From Formicarius rufipectus (lineage: Eukaryota; Chordata; Aves; Passeriformes; Formicariidae), in NCBI GenBank assembly GCA_013399695.1, contig VXAU01004747.1, positions 561,588 through 625,587 of the forward strand: a stretch of 64,000 nt of DNA. Direction: 5' to 3'. Below the pieces are notes generated by a model. The model saw nothing but the letters and a program-made list of their open reading frames with translations. It was not told the DNA's origin and searched no databases. The first letter of the stretch is position 1; each line of letters starts with the position of its first letter. The position numbers and the translations under genes were made by a program. Shown one piece after another: positions 13,623 through 28,118 of this stretch.

Positions 13623-16600
13623 AAATTTATTAATTAAAAAATATTTTAGAGATACACTTATTTAAACTATTGCATATGGGCTTTCTGCAACAAGCATTGC
13701 TGGCTTTTTGACTGTGTGCTTCCAAGTGCCAGTAATGACACATGATGCTTCTTTTTTAAAACAGTCTGATTGATACAAAAGCTTCTCTGCTCTTCTATGG
13801 TAGTGACTTCTCTTTTATTCTGGATGAGTTCAGTATTTTCTTGTTGGCAGTAATCTCTCTCTATTGGGATAAAGTGCACCTTTCAACATCCTCAGAGTGC
13901 CCACTTGCCCTAGGATGCTCTGAAATTATTCTCTACATCCTGCAGAACAGCTATTTGGAGGATGTAAAAACCTACCAGGCAGAGAGCCATCTCCTCATGC
14001 AGTACAGAGCACTCTGAATGCCACTGCCACTCCTCAGTGGTGAGTGATGCTATGGTGTTGCAAGGTGAAGGCAAGAGTCACTCCTTTAGCTCGGCTAACA
14101 TAACAAAGGCATTTTTGTTTTCATGTGGTTCTAAGGCCATCTCTCTGACTATGAAGATGTTTTAAATGATAGTTTTCAATTTGGGAATTGTTTAAAGACT
14201 AGAAATAGTTGTAAAGTTTGAATTATCTCAAGGGTAGAAGTGAACTGGGACAAGGAAAGGCTTGTTGTGTCCCTGATGAAGCTGCTTGTTGAGAATCAGT
14301 AACTGAAGAGGTTTGAGTTTGTGATTGGTGAGCCAGAGGCTCTACCCAGAGTTAAAATCATCTAAGTGAATGCACACAAATGTGTTGCCTGATTTTGAAA
14401 TGCTCTGTTAAAGATGATTGTTACTCATTTTCATTATTAGATTTTAGCTTTGCCTAAGAAGATTTACTTTTGAGTAATGATGATTTAAATTATAATGATT
14501 ACTTAAACCCTGGACAGCCTGAACTCCATTGAAGCAACTTGGCATATTCAATATTGTACTAACCTGAGGTGACAGTAAGAATTGCAGCACAAAAGGTGGT
14601 GCTGATAACAGACACTAAACTGAGAAGGCTAATGTGCTTAGCTGAGCTATCAGAGAATTCTCATCCCAAAAGCACTAGGACGCAGACTGGGAGTGGAGAG
14701 AATTAAGAAATCCATGCCCCATTGACTGTGTAAACTCTCCTTTCCCTGAAGGGAGGATAGGGAGACTAGTCAGGTGCCTGCATGCCCTACCCAAGAGCAA
14801 GGTGTTGGCTTCAGAATTGCATTGCAGCGTAGAGTGTTTCCCAAAGATTGAGAAGCATTAATGAAGTAGGGTAGACAGTCTTCAGAGAAGCTTTGCTACT
14901 GTGTAGCAAAAGATATGACTTGGGATTTTTATGGAAATTTGTGACATCTTTTGGCATTGTCAATCACGGATGAAGCAAGATGGGGTTTGCGTCTTGCTAA
15001 CTGTTTCTTTGAAGGAGGTTTCAGAGTGACATAGGAAGCTGAGTTTGAGGCTACATTATCTCCTTTCCTGTTTAAGCCCCCAGCTTGAAAACGAGTCTAG
15101 TTTGTCTCCGAAAGGCAGGAAGCAACACCTGCAAGGCAACAAATGAAAATAATGTCACAGAAAATAAATGTATCACAGATGGAGTGTGGGGGTTGTTTTA
15201 GTTGTGCAGGTCAGAGTGTAAATGGCTCAGCATAAATATGATCATGCATTTCAAAGTACTCTGCAAATGGGGCTGTGCCGGGAGAACATCTGAATTGACA
15301 AACCAGAGACCAGCCAGACTGTTTACTGCTCAGGGACTTTGTCAGAGGTGGTGCTTTTAGATATGGTGCTACTGAATAAATTATTTCTCATGAATATGTT
15401 CAGTCACTATTTGCATGTAGGTAAATGTATCAGCTTCATAACATCCTTTGGCAGGGAGTTTCATTGTTTGTCTGTGCCTTAATGAAAGGACTATCATTTT
15501 GGGCTTTTTAGATCGGTCGGCTTTGTTTGTTTGCTTGTTTTTCATCCCCTATCCACTCTCTTATTATTTTACTTGTGATTTTTAGGGGTCTGATGTTTGT
15601 CTCTAGCTTTTACAGTTTTGTTGCATAATCCAGGGGATAGTTTGGGGCAAGGGGAATGACACATCAGAACATGATGCAATATTGAAAATGTGGGCACACC
15701 ATAAGTGTCTACAGTTGCATAATTATGATTCCCTTTGGCCTCTATTCCTTTCCTAGTTGGTCATGCCATTAAATTTGCTTTCTGGACACTGATGAGCAAT
15801 GAACTGACATTTCCACAGTTCTCTTAGGATGCTATGCCCTTGCTTCAAAGGATTGATTGTCATCTCAGAACAACTCACAGTGTGTGTAAAGTTGATGGTT
15901 TTCCCCATTGGTGGTTCTTTACTTACACTGTATCCCTTCTGTTATTTTTATAACACTTCAGTATTGTGGCAATTTTTTGTGGTCAGTCATTAATAATCTT
16001 ATTAATTTGTACTTCTCAGAGAAATTTGTCCTTACATAACACATTCTTTTTCTAGGTCATTTCTGGTATATGTTGAATGGGACATATCCCAGTGCAGATT
16101 CCAAAGGGATGTTTTGGTGACCACCTTCTACTACAAACCTCCTTTTTCTTCTCTTTTACCTATTACATGATCATTTGAGGAGTGTTATACCATGGCAGGT
16201 TACTTTCTTTAAGAATCTTGTGGAAGGTCTTATTGAATTCCTTTGTATTTTTAGTGACAGAAGATTTGAGATTCCCACAGGGAGTGTTCCAGCTGTGCCA
16301 TGCCACAACTGGAGAAGAACTCACTGCTATCAAGTAGTTCTTCAGAATAATTTAAGGGAAACTCTGATGAATAGCAATTTGTAATCACTATAGCAAATTG
16401 CATGTAAGTTGCTAGATCTGGGTTTATTTTCTCTTAATAAAACATCAAGAATCAAAAAAGGAATTTTCTGTTTTGTTAGGCTGGTGCTTGGTTAGCCAAG
16501 AAAAATGAGATTTGATACTGCAATTCATAGTACAGTCCTGATGTACTTACATGAGGAAAGAGGATGGCTCATCTAAAAATATTAACTGCTAAGCTATCTT

Positions 16601-19600
16601 AACTAATTGGAAATATAGAGTTTACGTGGCTATAATCTTAATTTTATGCTTATTCTATGCATTCAGAATGGGCTCTGCATTCTAAGAAATTAAACTTGGA
16701 ACAATCTCATTTCCTTGCTGATATGATAATTCTGAAATAAAAAAAATAGTGTTGCTGAATCATGAACAAGGTGACCAGAGGATGAAGCATGACCTGCTGA
16801 TAAACCATATGGTATTGTATTATATGTTGATGATGTCACTCCCTTCCCTCTACACACAGAGTGACTGTTAAGGACTCATTTCTTAATACTAAGTGAACCC
16901 AGCTGGCACTGCGGATGGCCCAAGTATCTCCTTGGTCTTCTCCACTGATGCATGTCAAGATCACTAGGATGTTTCCGTGCTGTGAACTGTGTGACTGCAA
17001 TAAAACTGCAAGACAGACTGCCAGCTAGAGAGACACTGACCCCAGAGGGGGAAAGTGAAATGTATCAAATGAGATGAAAATTAATAACTATTCCCCGTAT
17101 ATTGTTGACTTGTTCTAACTTCTGTGCTGTCAGTAGAGAATTTTGTGCAATTTTGTTAAAAATAGAGAGGTGAATGAGTGCTATTGCCTGCCATCAGAAA
17201 AAGATATTGCAATAATCCTCTACATGTTCAGAAATTTAGGACACTGAATCATCTGGCTTGGCTAGATAAATTACTTGAAGCCCATCTCCTTGCCTAATAA
17301 ATGAAATTATGTAAGTCTTGTCAGTTATGGTACAGTTCAACAAAGTTAGAAAAGCTTGAAATGTATTCAGACTGCTGTACAGTCTAAAGAGCCCTGCTGC
17401 CAGAAAGTTACCTACAAGTAGTGATATTGATGGAAGAGGTAAGTAAAAGGAAAGAAAAAAAAAGTGCAGCAGTGAAATGCATCATTTTCCAACCTGCCTT
17501 GGCAATCTATAACAATACAGAAAGCATTGTGTTCAGGTAATTGATACAGTTTCTCAAGATAAATAAATTTGGAAAAATTAAGTGTGGGTGACATGAAGGC
17601 AATAGGAGCACTTTATCAAGCCAGTTCTCTTGATTCTTTCTGAAATAAGGCACTTCAGAGAAAAAAGCTCTTTTTAGTGAAATCTGATGAAGTTGAGAAT
17701 GCCTTAGCACTCCCTGGGATTTTCTTTTATTACTGAACTTCAAAAATACGATAAAACAGCTTGTTTAAGATAACTAAATTGTCATGGATTAGAATGTCTT
17801 ATTCTTCTGCTAAATGGACTGTGTTTACAGAGAATGGAGACTTCTTTTCTTGTAACTTAGTTACAGTCAGGAAGACCCTGGTGGCTTCATTACATTTGAG
17901 CCAGGACAGAACTGTGCAAAGTTTATGTCCAGGAGGACAATGAAGGTCTCTTTGTCATGGGAAAATTGTAAATAAAGTTTAGAAGATAGGAATGTCATAG
18001 AAATTTCATTTAACTCTCAGCAGCTTGGTGAGAATGATGGGAAATAAATCAAACACAACTACAAAACAAGACTGGTAGAATGCTTCTGAAAATCATTGTT
18101 TTATAATCTGAACACTTTTAAAAAACACTTCATAACTGTTTAGGTTGATTTTTATTATCCAATATCAGTGCACCATTGTCAAGATAAGGCAAACTCTTCA
18201 TTCACAATGGATCAAGATGTTCTCAGACAATCTTTATTTACAGGATCAGAGGATGGTTTGATGCTAAAAGTTCCTAACCTCCAAAACTATGAAAAAGTTT
18301 TCTTGCAATAGCATCTGGCAAAAAAGTGTGAAACTTTAACCGATTTTGGAAACAGAATAGATGCTTTCCACAGAGATGAAACCCAGTATCAGTATAATAA
18401 AACATTTTATGAATCATGTTGCCATATTTTTCATTTGCTGTTGAGCTAGTATTGCTGTTATGGTGTTCTAATATAGTGCCCGATTTTCTGAAAAAGATTT
18501 TCCTCATGTATTTCAGTGTGAGCAAAATGAGTGCTTGCATATGTCAGTACTTTGGGATTTTATGGTCAATGGTCTAGGAAGTGAGCTGAAATTATTGTTA
18601 ATTAATCGGCAGCTTCTAAACACAGGCCTCTCACCTCTTAATGATTCACTATCCTGTGATCTTGTGCAGCAAACAAGTGTTTTAGTCTTGGTCAGACAAC
18701 AGGGATGACAGCTGATTCAATTCTTTTTTGTATCAGAAAGAGAGCAATGAACCTGTCCAGAAACTTCAGGAAAAATAACTCTCCTGCAAAGCTTAGTGGC
18801 ATTTATGCCATGTGTTGATAAGTGACTTAAAGGCAGTAGGTCAATTGAAACCCAAGAGAAGGTGAAAGTCATTCAGAGCTGGGTTTCTTCGCCTGAAAAC
18901 ATTCATTGTAAGATTTGTATGCACCCATGGGATTACAGAATATGTTTTATATTATTTCCTGAAGAAAGTATTTTCTGTTGCTCCTCTAGACAATAGGCTT
19001 GAAACTTTTTTTGAGAAAATATTTCAATGTTAAGTTCTGACTCATGACATGAGAGGAAGATGATATGTCTCACATGTTTGCTCTGTCTTTTGAGAAGATC
19101 ATTCCAAAGCCCTCACTGAAAGCATCTGTAAAATGGCACATTTCTTTGTCCATCCACAGTAAGCCCTGAACTCTGGCTGTTGTTGTATATGTGACAAGAG
19201 AATTCTGGAGGAAGAACACCCAGAATTAATACAGAAAGATTTTTCACAGTCTTAACAGACCTCTAATTACTGAAAAGGCACAATATATTTTCTTACTAAT
19301 TAATGCAATGCACTGTGGAGTGACATGGAAACTGTTCATTAGTTACCTGGATCCTTTTAATTCCAATTATCAAATTGTAAATGCTTTAATGCATCATAAT
19401 ACAGGTGACTCGCAGAAATATTTGGCATGAAAACAAATACCCATCTTAGTTTGAAAATAATGAACCAAAATCAACCAGTAAAATTGATTTTACACAGCCT
19501 CTTGCAAAGAAGTTATTCTGCTAATGCTAATGTAGTCCTCAGCAGAGCAACTCTCATCAACTCCCTAAGTCCCAGTCAGAGTAGAGAGTATTAAGCATTA

Positions 19601-19683
19601 GCAATGAAGTAAAATGTCAAGTTTCGGATTCCTGCTTGTTTATAAACTAAGCCACAAGCCTCAAAGCTTTAAGTCAAAGAAGA

Positions 19684-19712
19684 TGTGTGTGTGTGTATGT
19701 ACATATATATAA
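19684..19712. repeat. (TG)n/(TA)n microsatellite
   Basis: A short TG dinucleotide run followed by TATGTACATATATATA. Compound simple repeat. Confidence 0.75.
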
Positions 19713-22700
19713 GAAATATCCTAATCAGTTGGTGGTACCACAGATGCACAGAAGTGCTTGGAGTGTGTATGCTGTGAAATCTAATGAGCAATCTTGCTGT
19801 TGCTGATGAAGATCTTGTCAAGACTGAACAATTTATTCATCATCACTGTCCGTACCAGTGACAGCACAACTGTTGAAACCACCAGATTAGTTCTATTTTC
19901 CCCTAAAAAGTAAAACAGTAGAAAACATTCCACCCACTCATCCCACACTGATACAGCATACTCACTAAGCAGCCCTAAAAGTTAGCTACTGGCAGCAAAT
20001 GGTCTTAAATGTGATCATTAGCAAACTCAGAGCCATGGAGTGGAGAAGGAAAGGTAGAGAGAGATCTCCAGGCTGCACAGAAAACTCTCCCAAAGCAAGA
20101 GTCATTGGAAGCTGCTTTCATAAAAAGACTAAAGAGCCATATATAAATTCAGAGGCTGCCCCACAGTGTTGTGCTGTGCCAACTGCATAGACTGTAAAAC
20201 ACCATGTGCAGCTGGTAGGTGTGCAGAGAAAGCATGGTAAATTAAAAAAGGAGTAAACGAGCCTACTTGGCATACAAGGGATGTGCGCAAATTTTGTAGG
20301 ACCTGTGTAGAATCTATTTTTTTTTTTCTCAACTGTGCAACAGAAGATACCATCTGCAGAAGTCCAAGAGCCATATAGCATATGGTAATATTTTTATCTT
20401 CTTTTCTTTTAATGGTAGGAAGTCTGTTAGTGTGGTTCCTCTCCCTTACTAGTTTCCTTCAGTCACTTTTTTGTGTCAGTTCTGACAACACAGCTATCAT
20501 AAGAGGTACAGGCTGTAGATACAGGCTTATCATGACTTCTCTCAGAAGGCCCCAGTGCAAGGAGTTTCTCCGACCTTGCATTGGCAGCTCCAAACATGGA
20601 ATATCCCCTGTCAGCTTATGCACCACTGCATCTTCTGTGGTACAATTTGGTTGTGTTCATAGGGTACTCTGGCTGCAGAAGTACAAAGTGTAGATTTGCA
20701 CATGGGCTACAGTCAAATTAAGGCCACCTTAGGATTATGAAAAAGAGGCCTGCATAGGGAGATAGCTTACTTTGTCTTGCAAGAGATAACAAGTGATTCT
20801 GTGGAGTTTCTTCTTGTAGCTGCAGTGTAATTCTGGACTGCATAAGCTGATGCCATGTGAGTCCCTGCACTTGTGGTTTAGACAGACCTGTACTGCTGCT
20901 GCCTCCTGATTGCTGATTTACTTTAGCTTCTCATTGTAGGCATACACTGTTACTCTGCATGCACTGCTAAGCAGACCTTTCTTTCAGAAAGCTAGATTTT
21001 TTTCAGAGACTGTCTCTGTAAGCAATTTCTCCAGTAGCCTGATATGCCATATCCCATTAAAGATTATAAAACAGAGACAGCAAGTATGACTAGGGATTTA
21101 AAAAAAAAATAAAAAAGGTTTAAGTTTATATCTTGATTTCAGAATGTGAAAGTGAAGAAAATCATGCCTGCAGTAATTACATTTCTGAAAGAAATAGAGC
21201 TCAGAGATAACAGAAAGGCCAGTGTAGTAATTGCTAGTAGTACTAAACAGTTGATACAGTGGGACATTTGAATTGCTTAATGAACTGATTTAAAGACAGA
21301 TATGTTGTGTCCTATAACAATGACTGCAAATGTTCTGCTAGACACCCCATTTGAGAGGTTTTCAATTCTCTCTTTTTTCTATGTTCCACCACTTATACAA
21401 AGATGAGGAAATACTACCCTTTCAGTAACGGAAAGACATGAAATGACTGTACAAATCTATACACTATGAAAAAGCTTTAAGTATCTTAAATTTGGGTAGA
21501 TGTTTTCACTCAGGACCCTCATGCTCCAGTCTTAGCAGAAAACACATCCTAAAGTCTTCCAGTTAGGTGACAATACATATATCCTAGCTGATGCCTTCTG
21601 GCTTTCTCATGCTGTAATCTGGTGTGAGGTGGATGAGTTATAACCTCTTTAAAGCAGAGTTCTGTCTGAGAAATGTCATTGGTGCCGATTCTTTTAATCT
21701 CCTATGGTTTGAGTGGCTCTCATTCTTCACCAGACTCCAGTTCTCATGTTAGTACTGTATAATATGTGTACTGGCCTACCCTCCCAAAACTTTCCTACAG
21801 ATGATCTGATACCAGGAACTGCTGCTTTTATTATTCACCTTCATTTAACTGGTCTCTCTTCTTTCTCCCCCTCCATTTTCCTTCTCCTCCCTCCCGCCAA
21901 ACACTAATTTCCTTTGATACTAGAAAATGGCAGAGAGAGTTATATAGGCAAATGTGCCACCAGCCAAGCTTCTGCTATTCCATGAAGCTTTATAAACTTC
22001 CTGTGGGAAAAAACCAGTTTGTGTGTGAAGTGCTGGCTACAGCTTATTTGCTGGACTCTTCTCAACTTTGCCTTCAAAAGGGGGTAGCAGCTGTCACCTT
22101 CCACAAGCAGGAGAACAGGCTTACTGTGAAAATATTAAGGTTATTAAAGACTAAATGCTTGAAAGTTGGGATGTTAAATTCTTCTGTGGATTTTCAAGAG
22201 ACTGTGTGGCTTTCAAGAGTGCTGGCTGTGTTTGAAATCCACATTTTTGTCAAAGCTGGGGCAGGTGGGCTCCACAGGACAGTTTACCATACTTTGTGTG
22301 CCCAGACCTCTGCTCCAGCTGCATGTTTAGAGGAGAAATGAGAATGAGTGTGTGCAGTCCTTTTGTATGCCCAGGGAAGTTACTGATCCCAACATCTGAG
22401 GGACTAGACTGTGCAGGACACTGCAGGTAGCACCATCCACACCACTGGGGCACAGCCTGACACCTGCACTGCAGAGGTGACCATGACATGCACCCTGCAC
22501 CTAGGTGAGCCGATGACTGCCAACCACTTGAAAAGTCATCATTTATTCTTTTCTGGCTTAATATAAACACTTAGGCATGTAGTTTTAGGCTTCCGTGGAA
22601 GGGGTTTGTGAGGGGAAGGGGCACTTGAAGGAATTTAACCACTCACTTTGTTTCCTTCTGCAAATCTTCTCAAAAAGAACAAAAGGTGTGTTTTAAGCAG

Positions 22701-24287
22701 TGTGCGGAGCTGGAATTATTAGGGCTCAGTGCATTTAACTTGAGTGATTCAAAATGTGGACAGAGTATTCTGCCATTCTTTCTGCTGCCCTCTAACACTG
22801 ATTTTGTAGTGAGTTGAGAATCTCTGGCCCAACTACCTGAAATAATTAGGTCACTTTTCTTGTGCAGCATCTCAAGATATGCAATTCTAATCAGAGACTC
22901 AATGAAGCAGACCTGTATTAGACATTAAATGACAGCTGAGTGACAATAGTACTAGGAGTTAAGTGAAATTTAAAAATATACCAAATGGAAAAATAGCACC
23001 ATTAAAAGCCTCATCTGAGATAATTGTTCTTTTCTTCTGGAATTATGGAAGACAGTTGGAAAGGATTTAAACAGAACTTTGTTGCTGCAAGGAATTGATG
23101 CCAGAAACGGAAGGCAATCAGAACAGATTTTTATTTTCTGACAATAGCTGAGTTTGAAGCACTGGGTGTATTAAATAGTTTCATCTCAAACAATGTAAAA
23201 ATGGTTATGAAACCATGTACCAGAAATTTGAAAGATATTACATTTGTACAAAAATGGCAAGTCTTCGAGATCTAAGGGTGGGTTGTAAATGGTTTGAGGA
23301 GGCAATCCATACTTAAACCCACTTTCTTGCTATCTCTTGGTGACCTTGCTGAAAAATCAGGCAGTAATAAAGTTTCAAGGCCAAGAAAAAAACAGCCATC
23401 AGATAACCAAAACTAATGGTTATAAAGAGAAGAATTTGCCAAACAGAAGTTTGGTAGTCCATACAGTAGCTTATGGACCATGCATTTGAGATGTTGATTT
23501 TATGTGATTTGAGAGAGGGAAAGTTCAGAGGGCTGTAAGAAAAGATAATGGAGAGAATGGAAAAGGCAAAGTCCACATAAAAACCTTCCACATGTAAAGC
23601 TATTTATGTTGTGAGAAACAAACAATAACAACAACAAAAAGCCAAGAGAATCCTTTGCTTTTAGAACAGTAACTTCAGTTCTTAAAAATTCCGTGGTTTG
23701 GCAGGAATTTCATTTTGGCAAAATGTACTCAGCATACACAAAACACAGGAGAAGTGCTATTATCTCTTTGGGACTCAGTGGACAGTGCTGCAGGGCAAGA
23801 TTAGTGGGCTATCAAACTGCAGTGTGTTCCATTTCAGTTAAAGGGAGGAGCACAAGCCAACAAAGTGGGGCAGTGGAAAACAATTACGGGCAGTGAAAAC
23901 AAAAAAAATTTGTCTTTATAGCAGTGAGCATACCCATTTTAACAGAATGTGGGATATTTAACAAAGGAGGAGACAGGTGTATTCTGTGGTATCAGGGGGG
24001 AAAAAAAAGCCTAAATTACCTGAAGGTATTCATGCAATATCCTCTTCTGAGAACAAGAAGTAAATAACAAGGAGAATATGAAGTTATTTCAAAGGGATGT
24101 AAGAGCTCCCACTGAAGAAGCATCTTTTGACTCTCTCAGTAGGAAAGATCTTCTCCTAAGCTAGAGGCCTCCAGAAGATCTGCAGGTCATGGGAGTGTGA
24201 ACACAGGGGGCTCAGAGCCTTACCAAGGGCTCTTGGCAGGCTTTGGGGTAGTTGCTCTCAGACTCCTGCTGCACCTTAAGCCTCAGA

Positions 24288-24385
24288 TGCTATTTTCAAG
24301 TACATTCTCATGCTCCCCACTTGTGAGAAATACAGGTTTGTTTGTTTATCACAAGTTGGGAGTGTGAAAGTGCTTGTAAATAGCA
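24288..24385. repeat. Long imperfect inverted repeat (hairpin)
   Basis: The left arm, about 24288-24325, and the right arm, about 24350-24385, are reverse complements over roughly 36 bases with about five mismatches and one 2-base gap. The inner ends pair perfectly (ACTTGTG with CACAAGT) and the outer ends share TGCTATTT. The loop is about 24 bases and contains a TTTG run. Because of the symmetry both strands encode similar peptides here (LPTCEK on plus, LPTCDK on minus), which is a by-product of the palindrome and not evidence of two genes. It could be a small palindromic transposon relic or a transcribed hairpin. Confidence 0.65.
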
Positions 24386-25950
24386 CTCTGCCATCTTGCC
24401 CACGCAGGGCCCTCCCTTCTCTGGGCAAAGACCTCACCAGTGTTGGCTCCTTCTCTCGAACTGCTACGTTGGCATCACCTGCTGCTGTTGCGCTGCTCCC
24501 ACGTGTGCCCCAAAGGCAGATCCCAGTCAAACAGCCTTGTAGCTGCTGCAGGTACTACTGGGACTTCAGCAGAGGCTTCTGGTGGCTTCTGAGGTGTTCA
24601 GAATCACCTGCCCTCGACTGAGCAAAGGCAAACATAAACTCTCTGCAGTGCAATCTAGTGAAGTTCTTTGGTGGTACGTTTTTGTGTTAACAAAAAGGTC
24701 AAAGTCATTGTCAATTTGTCTTTACTCACAAACAAGGGGGGAGGAAGGCAAGACTCCCTGGATTGCTGAACTGAGTAGCATTCTACCCAAATTCCCCACC
24801 CAAATGAGCCATCTGACCACGAAAAGCTCTCTAGTTCGCAGACGATTAGAAACTATAATAAAGAGTTCTGAGGTAATAAGTGACAAATCAGATGTTCCCA
24901 CCTCTTTGAGCTGAACAGAAGCACAGTCTTCCTAACAGTGTGGTTAACATTGCAGATTGGTGTTGTGCACATCACAGGTGCTAAACAAAAAATTAATGTC
25001 CACATACTCCAATAAAGCAGAAGTCAGTGACCATGATCCACAGGAGTAAGAAAAGTCATACAGTTTTGTCTGAGAAGAACAATAGCTGAAACCAACCACA
25101 AGGTGTGGATGGCATTGTGATGGACAAAAGCAGCCTGCCACAATTTACCTATCCATGACCAAGAATAAAAATTGCTCCTTATGGTATCTTGTTGCTTGAA
25201 CATAAAGCTGGATGTCTACTGGCATAAATTGCTGTTTTTCTCACAGCTAATGAAGTTAATCTTACTGACAGTATACACTACAAATGTTAGTTCCCAGATA
25301 CTTTTCCTCTTTGACTTTTGTTGTTGTCTAGTGAGGACAAATATAAAGGTTTGTTGACTTTTTGTTCAGTAATCCATTTTGACTTTTCAACACAACTCAG
25401 GAATTAACATTGAATTTTCTGGGGAGGGAATTTCAAGGCATTAGTTTTTTCCATATTCACCCAAGATCATTCACAAAAAGAAAAAAATCCCTGTTTTACC
25501 CAAGAAGACCTAAACCAATTTTTTTTCCTGCCAGACCCACAAGGAAATCATAGATGTGAGGAAGAGGCTCTATGAGATCAGCATACACTTCGGAAATTTC
25601 CTCTTTTCACTTTTCTGCTTTGCATGAGACAATTGAAACATTCACTGAACCAAAAATGGGGTGAATTGCCTGGCACACATCTGGGAAGTGGGATGACTGT
25701 CTTGTAGTCATGAACACTTAAGTTAACATGTGTTTGGTAAGATTCATAGTCATTCACTTACTTTGCTTTATATTTGGTTAAAAATGTCTAAGACAAGGGG
25801 AAATTACTTTGGTTTGAATTGAACTTCTTTCATTTTTTTCTTTTAATCGAAAAAACTTGGCTTGGATCTGACAAAGGAAAGTACTGTTATTCTGCATGCT
25901 GACACAGCTGGGGGAAATTGTTCATGCACACCCTAGTGACAGTCCATTGT

Positions 25951-25960
25951 GGGGGGGGGG
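25951..25960. repeat. G10 homopolymer
   Basis: Ten consecutive G bases, prone to polymerase slippage and sequencing error. Confidence 0.85.
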
Positions 25961-28097
25961 AAGAGAGAACAGGATTTATCCACAGGACTCTGTGACTGTA
26001 AGTTCCTTAGCTAGTGGTGACTTGACATGATCCATGATGTCAAATATATTTTAGGACTCAGGCCTGCCACAATGGCCTGCCTTTTGTGGAGCAAGAATTC
26101 AGTAAGCAGGGACAGAGATTATAAGGAGAAGTTTCACATTTGGATTTTATGTACTCTTCTAATTGCTTCCTCATGCCCAGTTCATACCCAGAAGAGACAG
26201 TGCTGTGTACAGGAGGTTGCACTGAAAGAGCTGGGCTCTTTAGCCCTGAGACAGCTGTTAGTGGATGTGACACTGGTGGTTTTGGATCCCTCCTAGCTCG
26301 TCTGCACAATGCAGTGATGGACTGGTGAACTCACCCTGTGCTGACAGCAGTTCAGGACACCCTGCACCACATGTTGATGCAGATCCACAAGCACTCACAA
26401 GAAGTCAGCAGGCTGAACAAATGCTCTCTGCACACCAGATCTCTGCATTTAACAGACCTGCTAGCATTAAAGGAAGACTTGGCTCTGTTTTTGGCTGTGA
26501 AATATTGCTCAACAGTAATTTTGGACTTTTGGTTGGTTGTTTTTGTTTTTACTTTTTAAGGCAAAGACATTACCAAAAGGTTTTTCTGAGATGAGACTTT
26601 CTCATAGAAACACAGCACTGTGGATGTGATCTGAAAATGCATCTTTGACCTCAATACTGAGGATGGAAACATTTGGCTGTTTAGACAAGTCCTCAGTTTT
26701 GTTGCTCAAAGGTACCTGAAAATTATTCTAAATGCTTCATCGTACAAGTTTCAGAGCAGCTCATTACACTTATACTGCCAGGCAGTTAATGTTTAAAAAT
26801 CACTTATTTTCTGTTTTCAGTGCTCTCCCTCAAAAGAAATATATTACTTCCTTGCAAAAACTACCTGCAATACAGTTGAAAGGTTTGCTACTCACCTTTT
26901 TCCATTTTCAAAATTAAATAAAAAAGGATTAATTGCTCAGCTGCTACTCTGACATCAAGGAAAACTAACTCACAGAAATTATTCTGACAGCTTAGAAGTG
27001 GGACAGGTGCCAACAAGGAAACATAGGGAAGCTAAAAGCAATATAATTTTGCTTTATGCAGTTCTTTTATTGCTGCACTACTGCAGTACAGCCTGTCAGG
27101 GCCTGAGTGTCTCACAGGTTTTTTTTCTTGCTCCTAAAGCTATGAGCAACTTTGGTGCATCTTAGACAAGGGACAATGAACTTGGTACTTGCCATCCTCA
27201 AGCACCCTTAATGTCTCATGAACTAGGAAAATTAATTAAGAAAGAATTGCATGATCAAAATCTCACCCATACCCAAGTAAGACCAAATTTTTTAAAAAAT
27301 CCATGACAACTTTTAAAAGAACTAAAAAAACCAGAGTATAGTCAGGTCAAGGAGAATGGTAGGATAGGGGTTTATTTAGACTACAAGTTTCAGTGGCTGA
27401 ATCTGGTTTAAGCCAGAGAAAAGTCAAGTTGCTCTGGACATCGCAGAGATGAAAACAATCTTACTGTCACTGCCCACCTTGAAGAAAGCAGCACTTTAGC
27501 ATCAAATGTGTCTGTTCCTGGAGAAAGCTTGGAAGACCACAACAGTGATCTGACTACCTTAATCCATCTGTGCTGAGTTTGAGCAGAACATTATAGGAAA
27601 GGCTGCAGGTCTGACTTGCTCTGACTTGCAGTGGGTAGAAATCTGATATTCCAGCACAGAATTAGTTCTTTGGTGTACTGTTACGTGAAAACAATTGCAT
27701 CTCTAAATGCAGCTGAGGGAATGACTGCAGTTCTGTTCCAAGGCCCAGGCTTTAGGGCTATTCCTTCCTTCAAAGAGATGCCTACTGGCAAACTCAGGGC
27801 TATTTTTACAGAGCAATCTCTGAAGATGCTAAAAAAAAACCCCAAAAATTAGAGGCAGAGAAGTCTCCTCTTTAGACATAACCAATCCAAAAATGCCATC
27901 TCTGTATCGTGTCTGGGGGCTGTCTCCAGTGCTCATGGTGGGGTTTTTTGAAGGGCAGGGCAGTTTAAAATGAAGTAAAATTCAAATGCTGTGCTATGGC
28001 TATTTTAAGGCAGGAGAACTTGTGTTCTGGAGACTTTCTGGTGGCAGCTGTTGCCAGAGAAAGGCAAAAATAAGTCGCTAGATCCGTTTCAAAAGTT

Positions 28098-28118
28098 ACC
28101 ACCGCGAAATACGGTGGT
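28098..28118. repeat. Short hairpin in a local CpG cluster
   Basis: ACCACCG (28098-28104), a 7-base loop, then CGGTGGT (28112-28118). Five CpG sites fall within about 45 bases, unusual for this CpG-poor window. No function can be assigned. Confidence 0.5.

Larger units (their letters stand above)
9431..24287. other. Non-coding stretch with microsatellites
   Basis: I recognise no gene in this stretch. It holds A+T-rich dinucleotide runs at 9788-9830 and 19684-19712, a perfect short hairpin at 13599-13622, a CAA-type run near 12848, and a pyrimidine-rich tract near 21850-21900. Open frames are short and unrecognised; the longest are about 129 codons (21952-22341 plus) and 110 codons (12776-13108 plus). 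Some parts (for example 12260-12330) have the homeodomain-site-rich look of conserved non-coding elements, but this cannot be tested from one sequence. Confidence 0.55.

Noticed and set aside
24276..24621. Two overlapping frames on opposite strands with similar peptides
   Set aside because: The similarity comes from the inverted repeat at 24288-24385; neither frame has a recognisable domain.
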